The position numbers were made by a program, and so were the translations under genes. From Mytilinidion resinicola (taxonomy: Eukaryota > Ascomycota > Dothideomycetes > Mytilinidiales > Mytilinidiaceae): a stretch of 64,000 bases of DNA. The stretch covers positions 25,577-89,576 of the forward strand of contig NW_022985443.1 in assembly GCF_010093595.1 (NCBI RefSeq), read 5' to 3'. The notes under the pieces were generated by a model, which had not been told where the DNA came from, searched no databases, and was given only the letters and a program-made list of their open reading frames with translations. Shown here in pieces: positions 33,390 to 45,427 of the stretch (positions are counted from its first letter, which is position 1; each line of letters begins with the position of its first letter).

Positions 33390-35959
33390 ATGCTACCGTC
33401 CGCGCAGTCTCTCCACCACCAGGTCGCACCAGATGCCGCACAACCCGTCGAGGGCCACGATGGGGACCGCATCACTCGCCGCCGTCCAACCTATACCTGT
33501 ATTCGCTGTCGTGCTCGCCGCGTCAAGTGCAACCGGGCGCAGCCAGCGTGCTCGAATTGTGTAAAGGCAAATGTGCAATGTATTCCTCCGAATCAACCGA
33601 CCAGCATGCTACGGCCCTCGTGTTTCCCACAGCAGGCGCGGCGCACACGGCGGCAAGAAGATAGTCGAGCCCGTTTGCAGCGACTAGAGGAGATGGTGGA
33701 ACGCTTGTCGGCAGAAGTCGAACGTCACTCTTCAGGCACTCAGGGTGATGCTGGGGAAGATGATAGGGGCCAGGATCAAGTTCTAGCTTCGCCGATAGCA
33801 GGTGAACTGAGAGGGATGGTTGTGCCTGGTCCGCGGTCGAGATATTTCAGTCCATTTTCATGGGTGTCGGTATCGGAAGAAGTCCGTCGCACGCTTTCCT
33901 CCATTCCATTCTCGCGACTTATGACTCTACACTTCTCCATGAGTAGGTACTAATTGAAACCAGATTGAAGATATCCGACATCTGTTGGAACATCAGCATA
34001 TCGATGCTCAAGACTCTCTCCCGATGCACCCAGGCAATACCATTCCTTCCGCGTTCCCGGCCTTAACGCCTTCAGACATATCGAGCATGCCTGCACCTAG
34101 TGAACCACTTTCTACTACCCTGGTTCAACTATATCTGACTCACGTTGACCCTCTCATCCGCATCATCCACGTCCCTTCATTTCTGGACCAACTCCACCAG
34201 CATCGACAGGCGCACCACTATCATTTCACACGCCATGTCTCAACCATGTCTCCGACCGTTTCAATGGGCGTCTCACCATTCTCCTCCAATGGACTTCAAT
34301 TTTCGACAGGCACCTCGAGTCCCACAACGACCGACTCCGACCAGGATCATCGACGCACTCGAGCATTTGACGCGCTTCTCTTCGCAGCCTACTATGCGGC
34401 AGCTTCATCCACTGTCAACGATGGTGCAGCTCTGGCTTCTCTCATTGAGGCCGGATTGGATGTGAACGATCTGGCGACGAGATTCAAACGCTGTGCTGAG
34501 ATCGCTTTGGACGATGCCGACTTTGTTCAGAATGAGACACTGGAATCGCTACAAGCCGTCGTACTTCTACTAGTAAGTCAGAATCCACGTTGATCACATA
34601 TCACCCGGTAACACCATCTAGTCGGTAACTGCTCGTGGGTCAGACCCAAGGACACCCTGGATTCAGCTTGGCCTTGCGATTCGGATCGCCCAGGCAATGG
34701 GTATTCATAGGGATGGCTCGCACTACGGTCTGAAGCCTGTCGAGACCGAAGTCCGGCGAAGACTGTGGGCCCAGATATGTCTCCTTGATTTGAGAACTGC
34801 GGAAGAGCTAGGCTGCGAGCCCACCATTTTGGAAGGCACTTATGATACACGTCTACCTACTAGCATCTCGGATTACGAGCTGAGTCAACTTGAACTTGAA
34901 GGCTCGATCGCGAGACACCCAAATCAAGATATGCCACAGCAGCTCCCAGCTGACTCGATGCAAGGTTACACGACTACAGGCTCCTATCTAAACTCGCTTC
35001 AGTGGGGCGAGGCAAGTACTATTCCCGCGGCTACTAGGGGACGACGAGTCTCTAACACCGTCAATTCATCTCCTTCTACATTCTCAGATATGACATTTTC
35101 ATTAATTCGATACGAGGCCGCCAGGCTATTCGGAAAACTCCTCTCTCCAAAATACCAATTGGACGACTCGACCTTCGACAGCGCATCAAACAGCGCTCGG
35201 ATAAATGGCAACGGAGCCAGTCAAGATAAGAACGTATGGGTGAACCAGCTGGAAAGAAAATTCACGCAAGTGTACAACGTGCAGATGTTGGACGATTCCG
35301 ATCCAATGCAACGCATGACGGCCGAGCTTTCCAAGCTGCTCATAAGCAAGGCAAGGCTTCTCGTAAGTCTTCAAGAATGGAAAGATTCATGTCGTGAAAT
35401 GCCGAGATCAGATCGCGAAGGGAAGCGAGATAGGTATTGAGGTCCTCCAACTCAACAATCACCCAAACTGAATGATGACAGACTATTCAACGACGCAACC
35501 GCGATCATAGACCAGACTATCACCCTTGCGGAGGAGTCCACACATTCGAACTGGCTGTGGTACGTGAACACTTTTACCGAAGTGTATGCTTCAACCTTTG
35601 TTGTCTTCAACCTTGCCCAGGGAGGAGTGTCGCCCGAGTGTGCCGACAGAGCCTGGCGGGCAATTGACCGCCTCTTCCCGACCACCGAGATGCAAATGGA
35701 TGGTGGCCAGTTGTCGCCTTTCCAGAGGCTCCTTGCGCTAGCGAGAGCGAGACACCGCGATCGGACTCTCTCAAGAGTCAATAACGTAGGTGCAGCAAAC
35801 GAAGGCCTAGCGGAGGGGTTTGTGGGAGATCCCGTCGAGGGGCAGCCACTGTGGACGTCTGATCTCCTTAGAGAGCTGGATTTAACGCTCGCGGATCCAT
35901 TTTGGCTCAATCCATACGCGGGCGAGACGATACCAAATAATGCGTTCTTCTATAGCTAG
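33390..35959 (+). CDS. Zn2Cys6 transcription factor with Fungal_trans domain, likely cluster regulator
   Basis: Four exons (33390-33881, 33964-34572, 34622-35433, 35482-35959) join in frame to 796 residues. The binuclear zinc cluster reads CIRCRARRVKC, then NRAQPACSNCVKANVQC, giving C-x2-C-x6-C-x6-C-x2-C-x6-C at about residues 40-70, followed by a short coiled coil (RLQRLEEMVERLSAEVE). The middle region has the fungal_trans pattern, with LVQLYLTHVDPLIRIIHVP and later GIHRDGSHYGLKPVETEVRRRLWAQI. The earlier in-frame GTG at 33309 is not a good start, so the ATG at 33390 was chosen. It acts in the nucleus as a DNA-binding activator or repressor. Lying at the edge of the cluster and sharing a promoter with a transporter is typical of pathway-specific regulators. 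The last splice (35434-35481) was chosen because it alone keeps the frame. Confidence 0.92.
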
Positions 35960-37445
35960 ATATACTAAGTCTTCTATTATTTCAAGGTTAGCTATATCAT
36001 ATGATGCCACTACTTAGACATAACGGATTCTAGTATAACTATCGATAAACCGAAGACCCAGCCCCTGTTCCCTTCCCTGTCGAAATAGCAGAACAATCCA
36101 TCTAAGCCGGGCTAGACATCCTATATCCACACATATACTCGTCCAGACAAAACGCCCCTGGACCTGTAATCGCCGTGGCTAGCTGAACTATCATACCACC
36201 AAACGATTACGCCGGAAGATTCAGGCCCCTTAAAAACTCCTCCATCTCCCGCTGTCACGCCTGCGTTGAAGTTGGCGGTATCCCATTCGCCAGTCCCTCG
36301 GTTACTCCGGGAGCGTCGTGCAGATATCTAAGAAATGTAGATGACGAAGAGGCATTGCTAGAGTTGCTGGATGGAGTTAAAACTCTGTCGATTTAGGAAG
36401 TGGAGAGAAGGGCTTACCTTGAGCTGTTTTGGGTTTCTGGGCCGTTTGATTGGGCTTGGGCGTCTGGGGCCGGCATGGCTAGGCTTGGGGTCCTGGCGTT
36501 GCTGAAGGCCGGATTTCTTTGGGTCAGGGAATCGAGCTCGATCCACTAGAGCTACCGGAAGGGTTTGCGTTTTGGGAATGGCAATGTACAATACCAGAGT
36601 TTCAGGTCGGACTGGATGTTAGTTCGATCCCAAACGGGATTCATGGCCCTTATGTGGATGGTTTCCATCATTTCGCAATTCGCGAGCTCGTTCGTCTTGA
36701 GACCACGCACACCCAAGCTTTCAGCTCGATATACTCGAGACTTAATATTGCACGCACGCGCAGCGCGTTCGCGATGACTTGGTGCGCAGCTGCGAGTTTG
36801 TGGCCGATTGGTTAAGGAAGCGACCGAACAGGGCGTGAGGCTCTGTTAACGCGCATGTGCGCGCGAGCAACTTTCGCGCAGATGCGAACTGGATGCCTTC
36901 TTGGCGCCAGGTAGAACACTCACTCCCATAGGTCTCTTTCCGTTGTCATTTCCCATTTTCCTGTTCCTCAGATCACGCATGATCAACTCCACCTCTGCTT
37001 TAAGTCTGTCTACTTGTGCTCTACGATAAGCCTACTCTTCTGTTCCAAGGCTGAGTAGTGGCAAGGCTGAGGCCTCAGTGAGAAACCCACAAGAGTAACA
37101 TTGACTCAAACCTTTGAAACCGGACCCAGAAGGTGGTACTACTCCCAGTATTGTTTCGGTCTTCACCAAACGACATCGTGGAAATGGATTCGCCCACAAG
37201 CATGGACGTGTATACTCGGGTTGTAACAGCTACAACCTAGGATCAACAACTCATACGGTTCACGGTCACCTACGTACAGGCACTCCCCCCTTTCTCTCTC
37301 CTTAATTCTCGTTCTTCTTCATTGATTGGTTGCTACTAACGCGCACTCAGCGTGGCGAGGTCCTCTGTTCAGCTACAACAGGTTTCTCTCAGCTAGGTTC
37401 GTTCCTTTCAGCTGGCCTCTATTCAGCTGAGCTGATAAGACCTAG
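35960..37445. other. Intergenic, no supported gene
   Basis: This marks the probable right border of the cluster. Short frames here show no family resemblance. A possible upstream exon of the following C2H2 relic could lie near 37180, but I cannot join it. Confidence 0.4.
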
Positions 37446-39777
37446 GGCGTGGGCCATTTCCTATTAGTATATATTCGGCCCGTACGGCCACTACAATACA
37501 AGCAGAGTTCACATCAATTTCAACCTGAGTTGTGTTCTCTGCCCTCGGCAGCCCATGCTCCGGACAACGAACAACTAGTCTCTGCTCTACTAGATGAATG
37601 CGACTCGAGAAAACCCTTGGACGGTAACAGCAACTTGAACCCTCCGAGCAGGAAAAACAAAAACCGATTCAGTACGCCTCGGCGGTTCGCATGCCCGTAT
37701 TACAAGAGAAATCCAAATCGGCACTCAACCAGGCGGTCTTGTAAATTGGTGGGTTTTACCAGCATGTTAGACGTCAAGTTAGTCGCTGCTAGTACCCTTT
37801 TAGCCCATAGTGTGTATTGACGAACCAGAGAACATACATATCGTTATCACGCCTTGCCAATATCATGCCCACGGTGCTGCAGGATCTTCAACGGTGACAA
37901 CGATCTATTGGATCACTTGCAAACTCCCGAAGTCTGTCGACGTTATGACAATCCTCAGTTGGAGGGCTTCACTCGAGAACAAGAGGCGATGTTGAAGAGC
38001 AAGAAAAAATCATCTGCAGAAACGGAAGAACAGAAATGGAAAGCCGGTTACAAGATTCTTTTCCCACAAGACCAAGACGATGACATTCCAAGCCCGTGTA
38101 AGTGATATGTACCCATACGCAACCCTGTCACCTTGCCAGCATTGACGCGTTGGTAGACTATGATTACAATTCTCCCACAGAGAGGTTGCCAGACGAAGCA
38201 AATTTTGCAAAGTACCAAGAGTACTTGAACAGAGAGCTTCCTAGCTATGTACGAAAGCGACTGCATGATACCCTCGACCAGGATCTCGGTCCCATGGAAG
38301 AAATCCTCAAACTTCAACTTGTCGACATTGTTCGCTCATGCCAAAAAGAGCTCTTCTCATCGTATCAGCAATCCTGTCAGGATGACCCTGTCGTAAACTC
38401 TACTAGAAGAAGTATAGTAAAGCTGACGAAGACAACCGACGAGAAAGAAGCAGAATCAAAAGACGGGCCAGAAATTTGGCCAAGCCAGCAGGCCAATGCT
38501 GACGACCTGGTCGCAACCTCTACTAGCGTTCACTCGTTACAATCAAGGATGAAGAATGACTAGAAAGAACCTGGATCAAAAGCTGGGGTAGAAGTTTGGG
38601 TTGATCAACACTTGCCTCAGATCCTGTCCGAGTCTTCAGCATCAGCGAACTTGGTAGAATCAAGGATAAGAATTGACGAGATGGACCAAAAGCCTGGGTA
38701 GAGAGTTGGGTTGAGCAACTCTTGCCTCAGGTCCTGTCCGAATCGTCGTTATCGAACGAGTTGCGGCCCTTGTTCGATCAGCAGCACATCTCCTCGGAAA
38801 GTGCCAAGCCCATCGGCTCGACAACAGCAGCTCCAACTATTGCCTATTCCGATTCAGCATACGGCTCACTGCTACTAAAAGGCTCTAGCAGTGTTTATGA
38901 AGGACTGCAAGTTGCCATGAAAGAACGTGCACCCTTAAAGGGCTACTTCGAGCTTCGAAGTGAAAAGAAAGGCAAATATGTTGGCTGGCAGACGGAGAAC
39001 GCTGATTCGCCGCCGGCTTGGTCTGCGTGCAGCCCGAGTTGGGACATCAGCGGGGACACATTTACGACGGAACCATGTCAGAGTACTAACAGGCCTTTGA
39101 ATAGCGTGGAAACAGATATGAACCTACGATTTCTTAATGACTTTCCAGATCCGCAGCCTGAGTTCCGCGATGGCACCGGCGAGTACCTCGACATTCGTTT
39201 CCAATTCAATCGCCGTCTCGATGAGAGTGACATTATGAAGAGCACCGAGCGTTTGAGGAAGCTGATCGTCGATCCTGACTTGCCAGTTAGACACATCTCC
39301 TTGAAAAAAAAGTCTTCCTTGGTAGGAGACGTCGTGTTGCACTGGCGGAAGCCGGTCGCGAATAGGAGAGCATTGAGTGGTCAGAAAATGCGACATACGT
39401 CGGTATCATCACCTGTCGCCGAAATGGAAAATGAGGCAACACCAAAATCACGCCTGTATCATTCTTCGACAATTCGTTCCTCCAATTTGGTGAGCGAATC
39501 CGATCATGTAGGCTTGCTACCGGTGTCTGGAGCTCGGCCTTGCAGCGTACGAAAAGAGATTCCGGATGAGAGCGATGACAAAATGTTCGAAGAAGATAGA
39601 ACTATCAGCCAGGAGTCGATCCTCAAACTCCTTCAAGTGATCAAACACACGGAGGGCCCTTATCTCCAACCAGATCTCGCAGTGAACGGGGTGACAGCTC
39701 GGACGAGAGCGCAGACGACAGCTCGGATGACGACACTACTAGAAACTCTTCAAGTGAGCTCTCGTCATTGCCGATGA
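37446..39777 (+). pseudogene. C2H2-type fungal protein, first copy, degenerate
   Basis: A spliced frame with introns 37778-37828 and 38098-38156 gives the zinc-finger region of a common Pezizomycotina family: RFACPYYKRNPNR, then VKEHTYRYHALPISCPRCCR, LEGFTREQEAML, WKAGYKILFP and IPSPYYDYNSP. A helical part RKRLHDTLDQDLGPMEEIL follows. No ATG starts this frame before 37762; the frame opens at 37446. A TAG stops it at 38561, just before a three-copy internal repeat, after which the reading continues in a shifted frame (38686-39777) with a Ser-rich C-terminal region. Either extra introns or, more likely, mutation breaks the gene. Family members resemble regulators and signalling proteins; the function is unknown. 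A second related copy follows at once. Confidence 0.65.
38456..38747. repeat. Internal tandem repeat of about 110-120 bp in the C2H2 relic
   Basis: Copies start at 38456, 38576 and 38686. The last two share a closely matching 60-bp core encoding W-V-D/E-Q-H/L-L-P-Q-I/V-L-S-E-S-S; the first is more diverged. The frame shifts between copies two and three. Confidence 0.7.
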
Positions 39778-41636
39778 AGTCACGAACTCTCCTTCCTGGG
39801 AGAGTTATGACAGAGTTCTTTGTAATCTTTGGGGCGATGCAGGGCCGGCGAACGCATGCCAATAACAAGACACCGACAAATCGACAAGCAGGAAACACTA
39901 CTTCAGAATCTCCAACGTCCCAGAAGGCTAGCAATTCCAAGAAACGTACGCACAGTGACCGAGAATCAGAACATCCAAATGACAACGACGATGATGAGAG
40001 TCCTAGAAAGCGCCCAAAATTTGGCTCAGAAGTCCCCGATCGCTCATCTACCTTAGCATCAGGTTTGCTTGTCCTTACTACAAACGGAATCCCAGTCGTT
40101 TCCTGGGAAATATTGCCTGCAATGTCGCTTGCGTGTTTCCAGGGCGAGGCGCAGGATTCGAGAATGTGTCACGCGTGAAGTAAGAGCCCTCAGTAAGCTG
40201 GGCTTGAGCCACTCTACTAATTAGTAAACCTTTATGGAACATATATATCGCTCTCACAAACCACCCAAGTCATGTGCTCGGTGTTGCGAGGTATTTTCGA
40301 GCAAAGATAGGTTACAGGCGCACTCAAGACAGGATCCCGCCTGTGAGGTTCGAGAATTACACGTAACCCAAGTGGAAGGTTTCACCAAAAAGCAAGAGAA
40401 GGAACTCGAGAAAAAGACGTGTCTCTCAGGACCTGCGGCGGAGCTAGACAAGTGGATAGTGGTGTATAGGATACTATTCCCTGATGTTCCAAGGGAAGAT
40501 ATTCCAAACCCTCGTAAGTCTTACCCTCTCCTACGTTTCACCACCATCAACAAGAGCGTCAGTATACTTGCAGCGCCGTCAGACCACGGCGGTGCCTACA
40601 GTAGGATCCGTTACCTTGAAATCACCAAGCTCACACACTACCAGATTATGACCTATCAGCTGTGTAACGATATGATCAGTAGTCTCTCCCCAGCGTCCGA
40701 TAAGTTCGAAAAATTTGAGGAGTTCTCAGAAAGAGAGTTTTCACGGCTCTTTCGAGCGCAGCTTGAAGCGACTGTTCACCCAGAGATTCAAGACCTTAGG
40801 GAGTCTGTTGTCCACAAGATGATTGATATTGCCTGAAGAGCTATGGGTCAACTTTTCACCGCGTATCAACGATTGCCACCTACCACCTCCGCATCCACGG
40901 AACGAACCATTACAAACACTCGGGGCCAACGGACTCAGCCGCGCGAGTCGCCCGTTGATTCGATAAACGATAGCTCGTCCCGGCGCTTCATGCCTCCACC
41001 ACCAGCAAGCCGATATCTTCCCGAGTCAACTTTGCCATGCCCCTTTCAAGCCAACACCACTCGGAATACCCCAACGTCAGGCACTGCCTCTACCGAGGCT
41101 TCTACTCCTGGATACAATTATGTAGCACCCAACTCGTCGATCATCCAAGCATCCCCACGGGCGAATGCCACTAATGAAGAAGCATCCATTCATACCGAGA
41201 ATACTGTCACGCTGGAGAACGCTTCCAAGAATTGCGGAGATCGTGAACCAGACCCCAATCAAAGTCAATTGGACCCAAGGGATCCCATCCATACTTCAAT
41301 TTACAACGATCAGATAAATGGACAACGACTATCTCCCAGTGATATGTCGCCACTTCCGAGCTCATTTGATCTGGCTAATACCTTCAAAGAGGCGCAAGTC
41401 GGCACAGAGCCAAGTCAGAACTCGAACGACGCTCACAGTCTAGATCAACAGCTGTTCCACCTAGAGCCTTTTAACGATACGACACCCTTCGCAGACCTCC
41501 TAAGCGGTCCATCTTTGGACTGGGAATCTTTCCTACGCAATGAACATGGCACTCTGGTATCACCTCCGCCAGTGGATCTGTATGGATTAGAGGGCTCCGA
41601 TAACCGTAATGGCCAGTCGGGTAGTCATCCCAGATA
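39657..41636 (+). pseudogene. C2H2-type fungal protein, second tandem copy, degenerate
   Basis: This copy parallels the first: an acidic Ser-rich start, then RFACPYYKRNPSRF (in a frame shifted from the preceding text), and after a damaged intron MEHIYRSHKPPKSCARCCE, VEGFTKKQEKEL, WIVVYRILFPDVPREDIPNP. The frame then runs through EEFSEREFSRLFRAQLE to a TGA at 40834. Reading continues in the same frame beyond it with GQLFTAYQRLPP, which aligns with KELFSSYQQS of copy one, where the stop position is an Arg codon. A CGA to TGA change is the simplest reading. The last 264 codons are low-complexity and Pro/Ser/Asn-rich, ending at 41636. The expected AG acceptor before EHIYRSH is also missing. Confidence 0.62.
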
Positions 41637-41719
41637 GTATAGCATGCTCCAAGCGCCCTCAAGGAAACCTTCGTAGTTGCGATATCCAATGAAATGATTC
41701 ACGGGAACTGCCTTCTTAG

Positions 41720-42300
41720 GTTTCACGCCTGTTCTCGAAGGCAAGAGGAGTTGATGTCCTGGCAACTCACAATGCGATTCACGTTTTGACTTTGCTTGTA
41801 CTGGCCATCTGCTATCTACGTGATATTCTTTCGATCTGGATATTTGTTGTATGGACCAATGGTTTTACGGGGAATGTCACGCAAGACCTGACGGACGTTG
41901 CATTGCAGTGTCTCCTTGCATTAGAGGTTAGTATTCTCCCATTACCTCTTTATACGTACTGACTCGTTATCAAGCTTATGTTTCTCTGTCAAGTCTTTAA
42001 TCAGCTTTACCCTGTCAATAGAGTCGTTGGACCACTACTCTTCGCAACGACGGTAGTTGTTGGAGGTTTCCGCATCTGGGTCTGCGGTCCGGCTTACATA
42101 AGAAAGAATTGGCGTAGTTATGACTTGGTGAGCGTCTTGGAGAGCTATCTCAACTGACAGCGTCGGATTCGTCTCCTAAGATTGACCGCAATTTCAACTT
42201 TCGGTTGAGGGCTTTATTGACGCAGGCTGCTGACGGAAAGCCTCATCATATCTGCGAATTCTTTGCAAGCACAACAAACGTAACTAATGGACATTCCTAA
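41720..42300 (+). CDS. Partial multi-exon membrane protein of unknown family
   Basis: Three exons (41720-41926, 41975-42127, 42181-42300) separated by introns of 48 and 53 bp with good GT/AG borders form one open frame of about 159 residues. It contains hydrophobic segments, among them VLTLLVLAICYL, ILSIWIFVVWTNGF and LLFATTVVVGGFRIWV, and ends in a polar tail. No start codon is found; the first exon begins after an acceptor-like TTCTTAG, so the 5' part is missing or unrecognised. A 27-bp piece encoding WIFVVWTNG recurs near 46559. I do not recognise the family. It may be a relic of a gene duplicated in this region. Confidence 0.4.
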
Positions 42301-42684
42301 AGAGAATAGAGAGAATGCGCAACAAACTAGGAAGGCTATATATACGGCTACATAAACGGAAGCAATAAACCTAGAAATATAAGCGGAAGTTTTAGAGTAT
42401 TAGACCTTAATAAATTCCCAGGCAAGCCCACCATCGCCGCCATCGCCAATCTTCGCCAGCTTCTCCACCCCATGCTCCCTCTTAATCCCCACGTGTCAAA
42501 GCCTCTCCCAATGCGTCATCAGGATAACGTAAGCTCTCTCGGGGTTCGATTTAACGTATAAGTTTTTCCACACAAGTTGCCGCTGAGCCTCGCAACGCAA
42601 ATTCCCTGCGAAATCGTGTCTAAGGCAGCAACCTAAGACGGTACTCGGGAAACCGAGCCAGCCCTTGGTTTCCACCCATACCCA

Positions 42685-42895
42685 GTGCAGCATCTTCCTT
42701 CGTCCGGTGACCTAGCGTGGAAACTGAGTCGACCCCTGTAAACCTCCTTTTCCGGGCTAATAAAGAGCGGACGTGAAGATTCATTGGCTAGGGAGCTGTT
42801 ATTCCCCGCTAAAGGCGTCCAGAATCGCTACCTCATACGGTAATTATTTGGCTTGATTTCCGCGCTAGGTCACCGGACGCAGAGAGATGCTGTAC
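42685..42895. mobile_element. MITE-like element with about 39-bp terminal inverted repeats
   Basis: The ends 42685-42723 and 42857-42895 are inverted copies, beginning GTGCAGCATC and (reverse strand) GTACAGCATC and sharing an uninterrupted GTCCGGTGACCTAGCG core. The 211-bp element has no coding capacity. No clear target-site duplication is seen, so the exact ends may be off by a few bases. Confidence 0.7.
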
Positions 42896-43209
42896 AACCG
42901 GCGTGGAGCTTTTCATGACGCCAGCAAGCCTAGAACAGCTATTCTACGGCGTTGACCCCCCTGTCGCAAGTTTGGATTGAGAAACAGGGAGGTGGATTCG
43001 TGAAAAAGCGATAAAGTGGGTTTGAATTTGGCAGTTACTCCTCCAATTTACAACATCTAGTCGAGTACATAGCTTAATACACTTGATATCAGACTATCGT
43101 CACGAAGACCCTCAAAGCTCGGCTGGTCCTTCAAGCCGCTCCAGACAGCGCCATCCAACGTCTCAAACTCTCACAAGTGGAATCCGATCCGCGCCCCTTA
43201 CTAAGGTGC

Positions 43210-45427
43210 TCATAGAATCTCCACAGCATCGTGAAACACACCCTTTTCCTCTTCATCATCTGCGTCGTCCCCAAGGTCGTCCAACGTTGTCGCAAAAGGT
43301 CTTTCTAGCTTCTTCAATATCCCGGGCAACTCGTTGACATCTTTCCGAAGCCGCAAGTAATCCATCGGCGAGAAACCATCATTATCCACCGCATGGACTT
43401 GTGAACTGTCAACTCTATGATTAATCAAGAGCTCCCAAATTCTTGAATTGGTAACCTTTGCCGCAAGATGCAGTATGTTGATCCCGCTATCATGGTCGAC
43501 GTTCACCTTAGCTCCTTTCTCGAGAAGAACATGAAGTGTTTCGTACGCATTCACCTTGACGGCCTTTTCAACTGCGGTCCTTCCCCAATGCAAACACTTC
43601 TCTTCAATATTCATACCCAGATCACAAAGAACCGCTGCAGGGGGCATTGCCTAAGCTTGCAGAAACCAAGGCGGTCTCGCCAACTCCATTCCGGACGTCG
43701 AGCTCAGCGCCTGCCTTAAATAGAAGCAACATGATCTCAGGATGGTCTCGCATAGCTGCGTTGTGCAAAGGCGTACTACCCCAGATATCGCCCCGCCGAA
43801 TGTCCGCTCCGGCTGATATGAGGGTTGTCGCGACATCTAAGAAACCGAGCCCTGCCGCTAGACTCAGCGGTGTTTTGCCGTTTCGGTCTTGAATCTCCGG
43901 ATTTGCGCCACAGCGAAGCAGATGATAAGCAACCTCGGCCTTCCCTTGACCAACTGCCCAGTGCAGGGCCGTACGACCGCGAGAATCAATTTCGTTAATA
44001 CAATCTCGTGATTGGCAAATTACACGGTCGAGGTCTACTATCGTCAAGCCCAGGACGGCTTTGTGGAGCTGAGAAGAGGAGTCGAAGTCTTCCGGAGAGA
44101 AGTTCAGGGCGGCCGAGTGCCAGAAGTCTTCCGCGAACCCTAGAAGATCTCTGATCAACTCCGATGTCGAGATTGACGATAGATATTGGTAGTAGCGGTT
44201 CTAAAAGAGCTTAATGTCGCTAACACGGCCGTGGATAATAGACATGTCACGAGTTCCTCCCATCAGTCTGAGGAAGTCGCTTACTTCCTGCCGCCCAAAA
44301 CTCTGGGCGAGGGCGAACACAGACATACCATACGGCCCTACAATGTCCATCGAAGACGCCGCACCGATACTAATGAGCTCTTTGACTCGAGTGCAATCTC
44401 CTTGCCGTACACTTATAGCGATCTCGGAGTCTGGAGGCACTATTCTGGGAAAAGACAAGGTTATCCGTGGCGAAGGCCCGCTCAACAAAACCAGTCCGAC
44501 AGCCCGTGCAAGAAGCCATCGAGGGAAGTAATACACAATCGATAGTACAGATTCTGACTTCCATCGACATTGAAACCTATCGCAGGTGGAAGCTGAAGGG
44601 TTTAGAGGATTTCCGATGACGTTGACGTAGAGCGACCCGAAGGAGCCGTGCCATTGACTGACTTCGAGCCGTGTTCGACGATGACAGCGGCATTCGCAGA
44701 ACCTGGGACAAGAAAGGTGACGCTCTGAAGAAATTTGGCTTCCGACGATGCTCGAGGATACGCTTTCACCTAAGCGCAGTTGACTGCTTGCCAGTAATAG
44801 CTTCTGCGACTGACTGACGGCGTGATACAACTTGGGTTTCTCTAGACGGACATCAATCTTCGACACCATCTCGGATATAGCACCTTATACCTCTACCACA
44901 ATCCTGTGCAGCGCACTCTGAATTCCCGCCCGATCAGACTCGAAAATTTTAGCGCATTCTCCAATCTGCGGCACCGTAACAGCAATTTGCCTCTGCAACG
45001 ACAAGCTGGACGCAACTAACTGCAACGACAACAGCGCCTTCGCATCCCTCAGCTTCTGCAGCAGCCGCACAACCTCGGCCTTCTTCCTCACCCAGCTTGC
45101 CCTCCTAACCTTCATCTCGCCCACACCACCCACCCCTCCCACTACCGGCTTAAGGCACTTGGTCTGAATTAACTCCTTAATCTGCCCTAAGAGACGATTA
45201 CAGGACCCTAAGAGCTGCAACAAGATGGGCAGTTCTGTCGCCGGGAAGATGGCTGTGCTCGACTCCAGCCTCGCCAGGACCTGCCGCAGATCTAGCACTT
45301 CGTCAACAAGGTCCCGGACCTCTTCTGGCGCGACGAGATAGGGCTTTATGGTTGACGACAGAATAACGATGCGGTCGACGGCTTGGCCGAGAGAGATAAC
45401 GCTTGCGATGATGGTTAGAGGGTCCAT
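43210..45427 (-). pseudogene. Ankyrin-repeat protein with Fungal_N-like N-terminus, broken
   Basis: Read on the reverse strand from the ATG at 45427, one frame runs with two stops (TAA after IVVEV near 44885, TAG after SDIKLF near 44201) and then needs one frameshift in the C-run near 43640. Parts: an N-terminal helical block MDPLTIIASVISLGQAVDR as in fungal STAND/NACHT N-terminal domains; a Cys-rich patch CPRFCECRCHRRTR; a hydrophobic segment YYFPRWLLARAVGLVL; then ankyrin repeats (GRTALHWAVGQGKAEVAYHL, GKTPLSLAAGLGFLDVATTL, GSTPLHNAAMRDHPEIMLLL and more); and an acidic tail. The sequence on both sides of each stop stays in frame and family-like, so single CAA to TAA and CAG to TAG changes could explain both. 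Such proteins are thought to act in fungal innate or allorecognition signalling. Confidence 0.7.
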
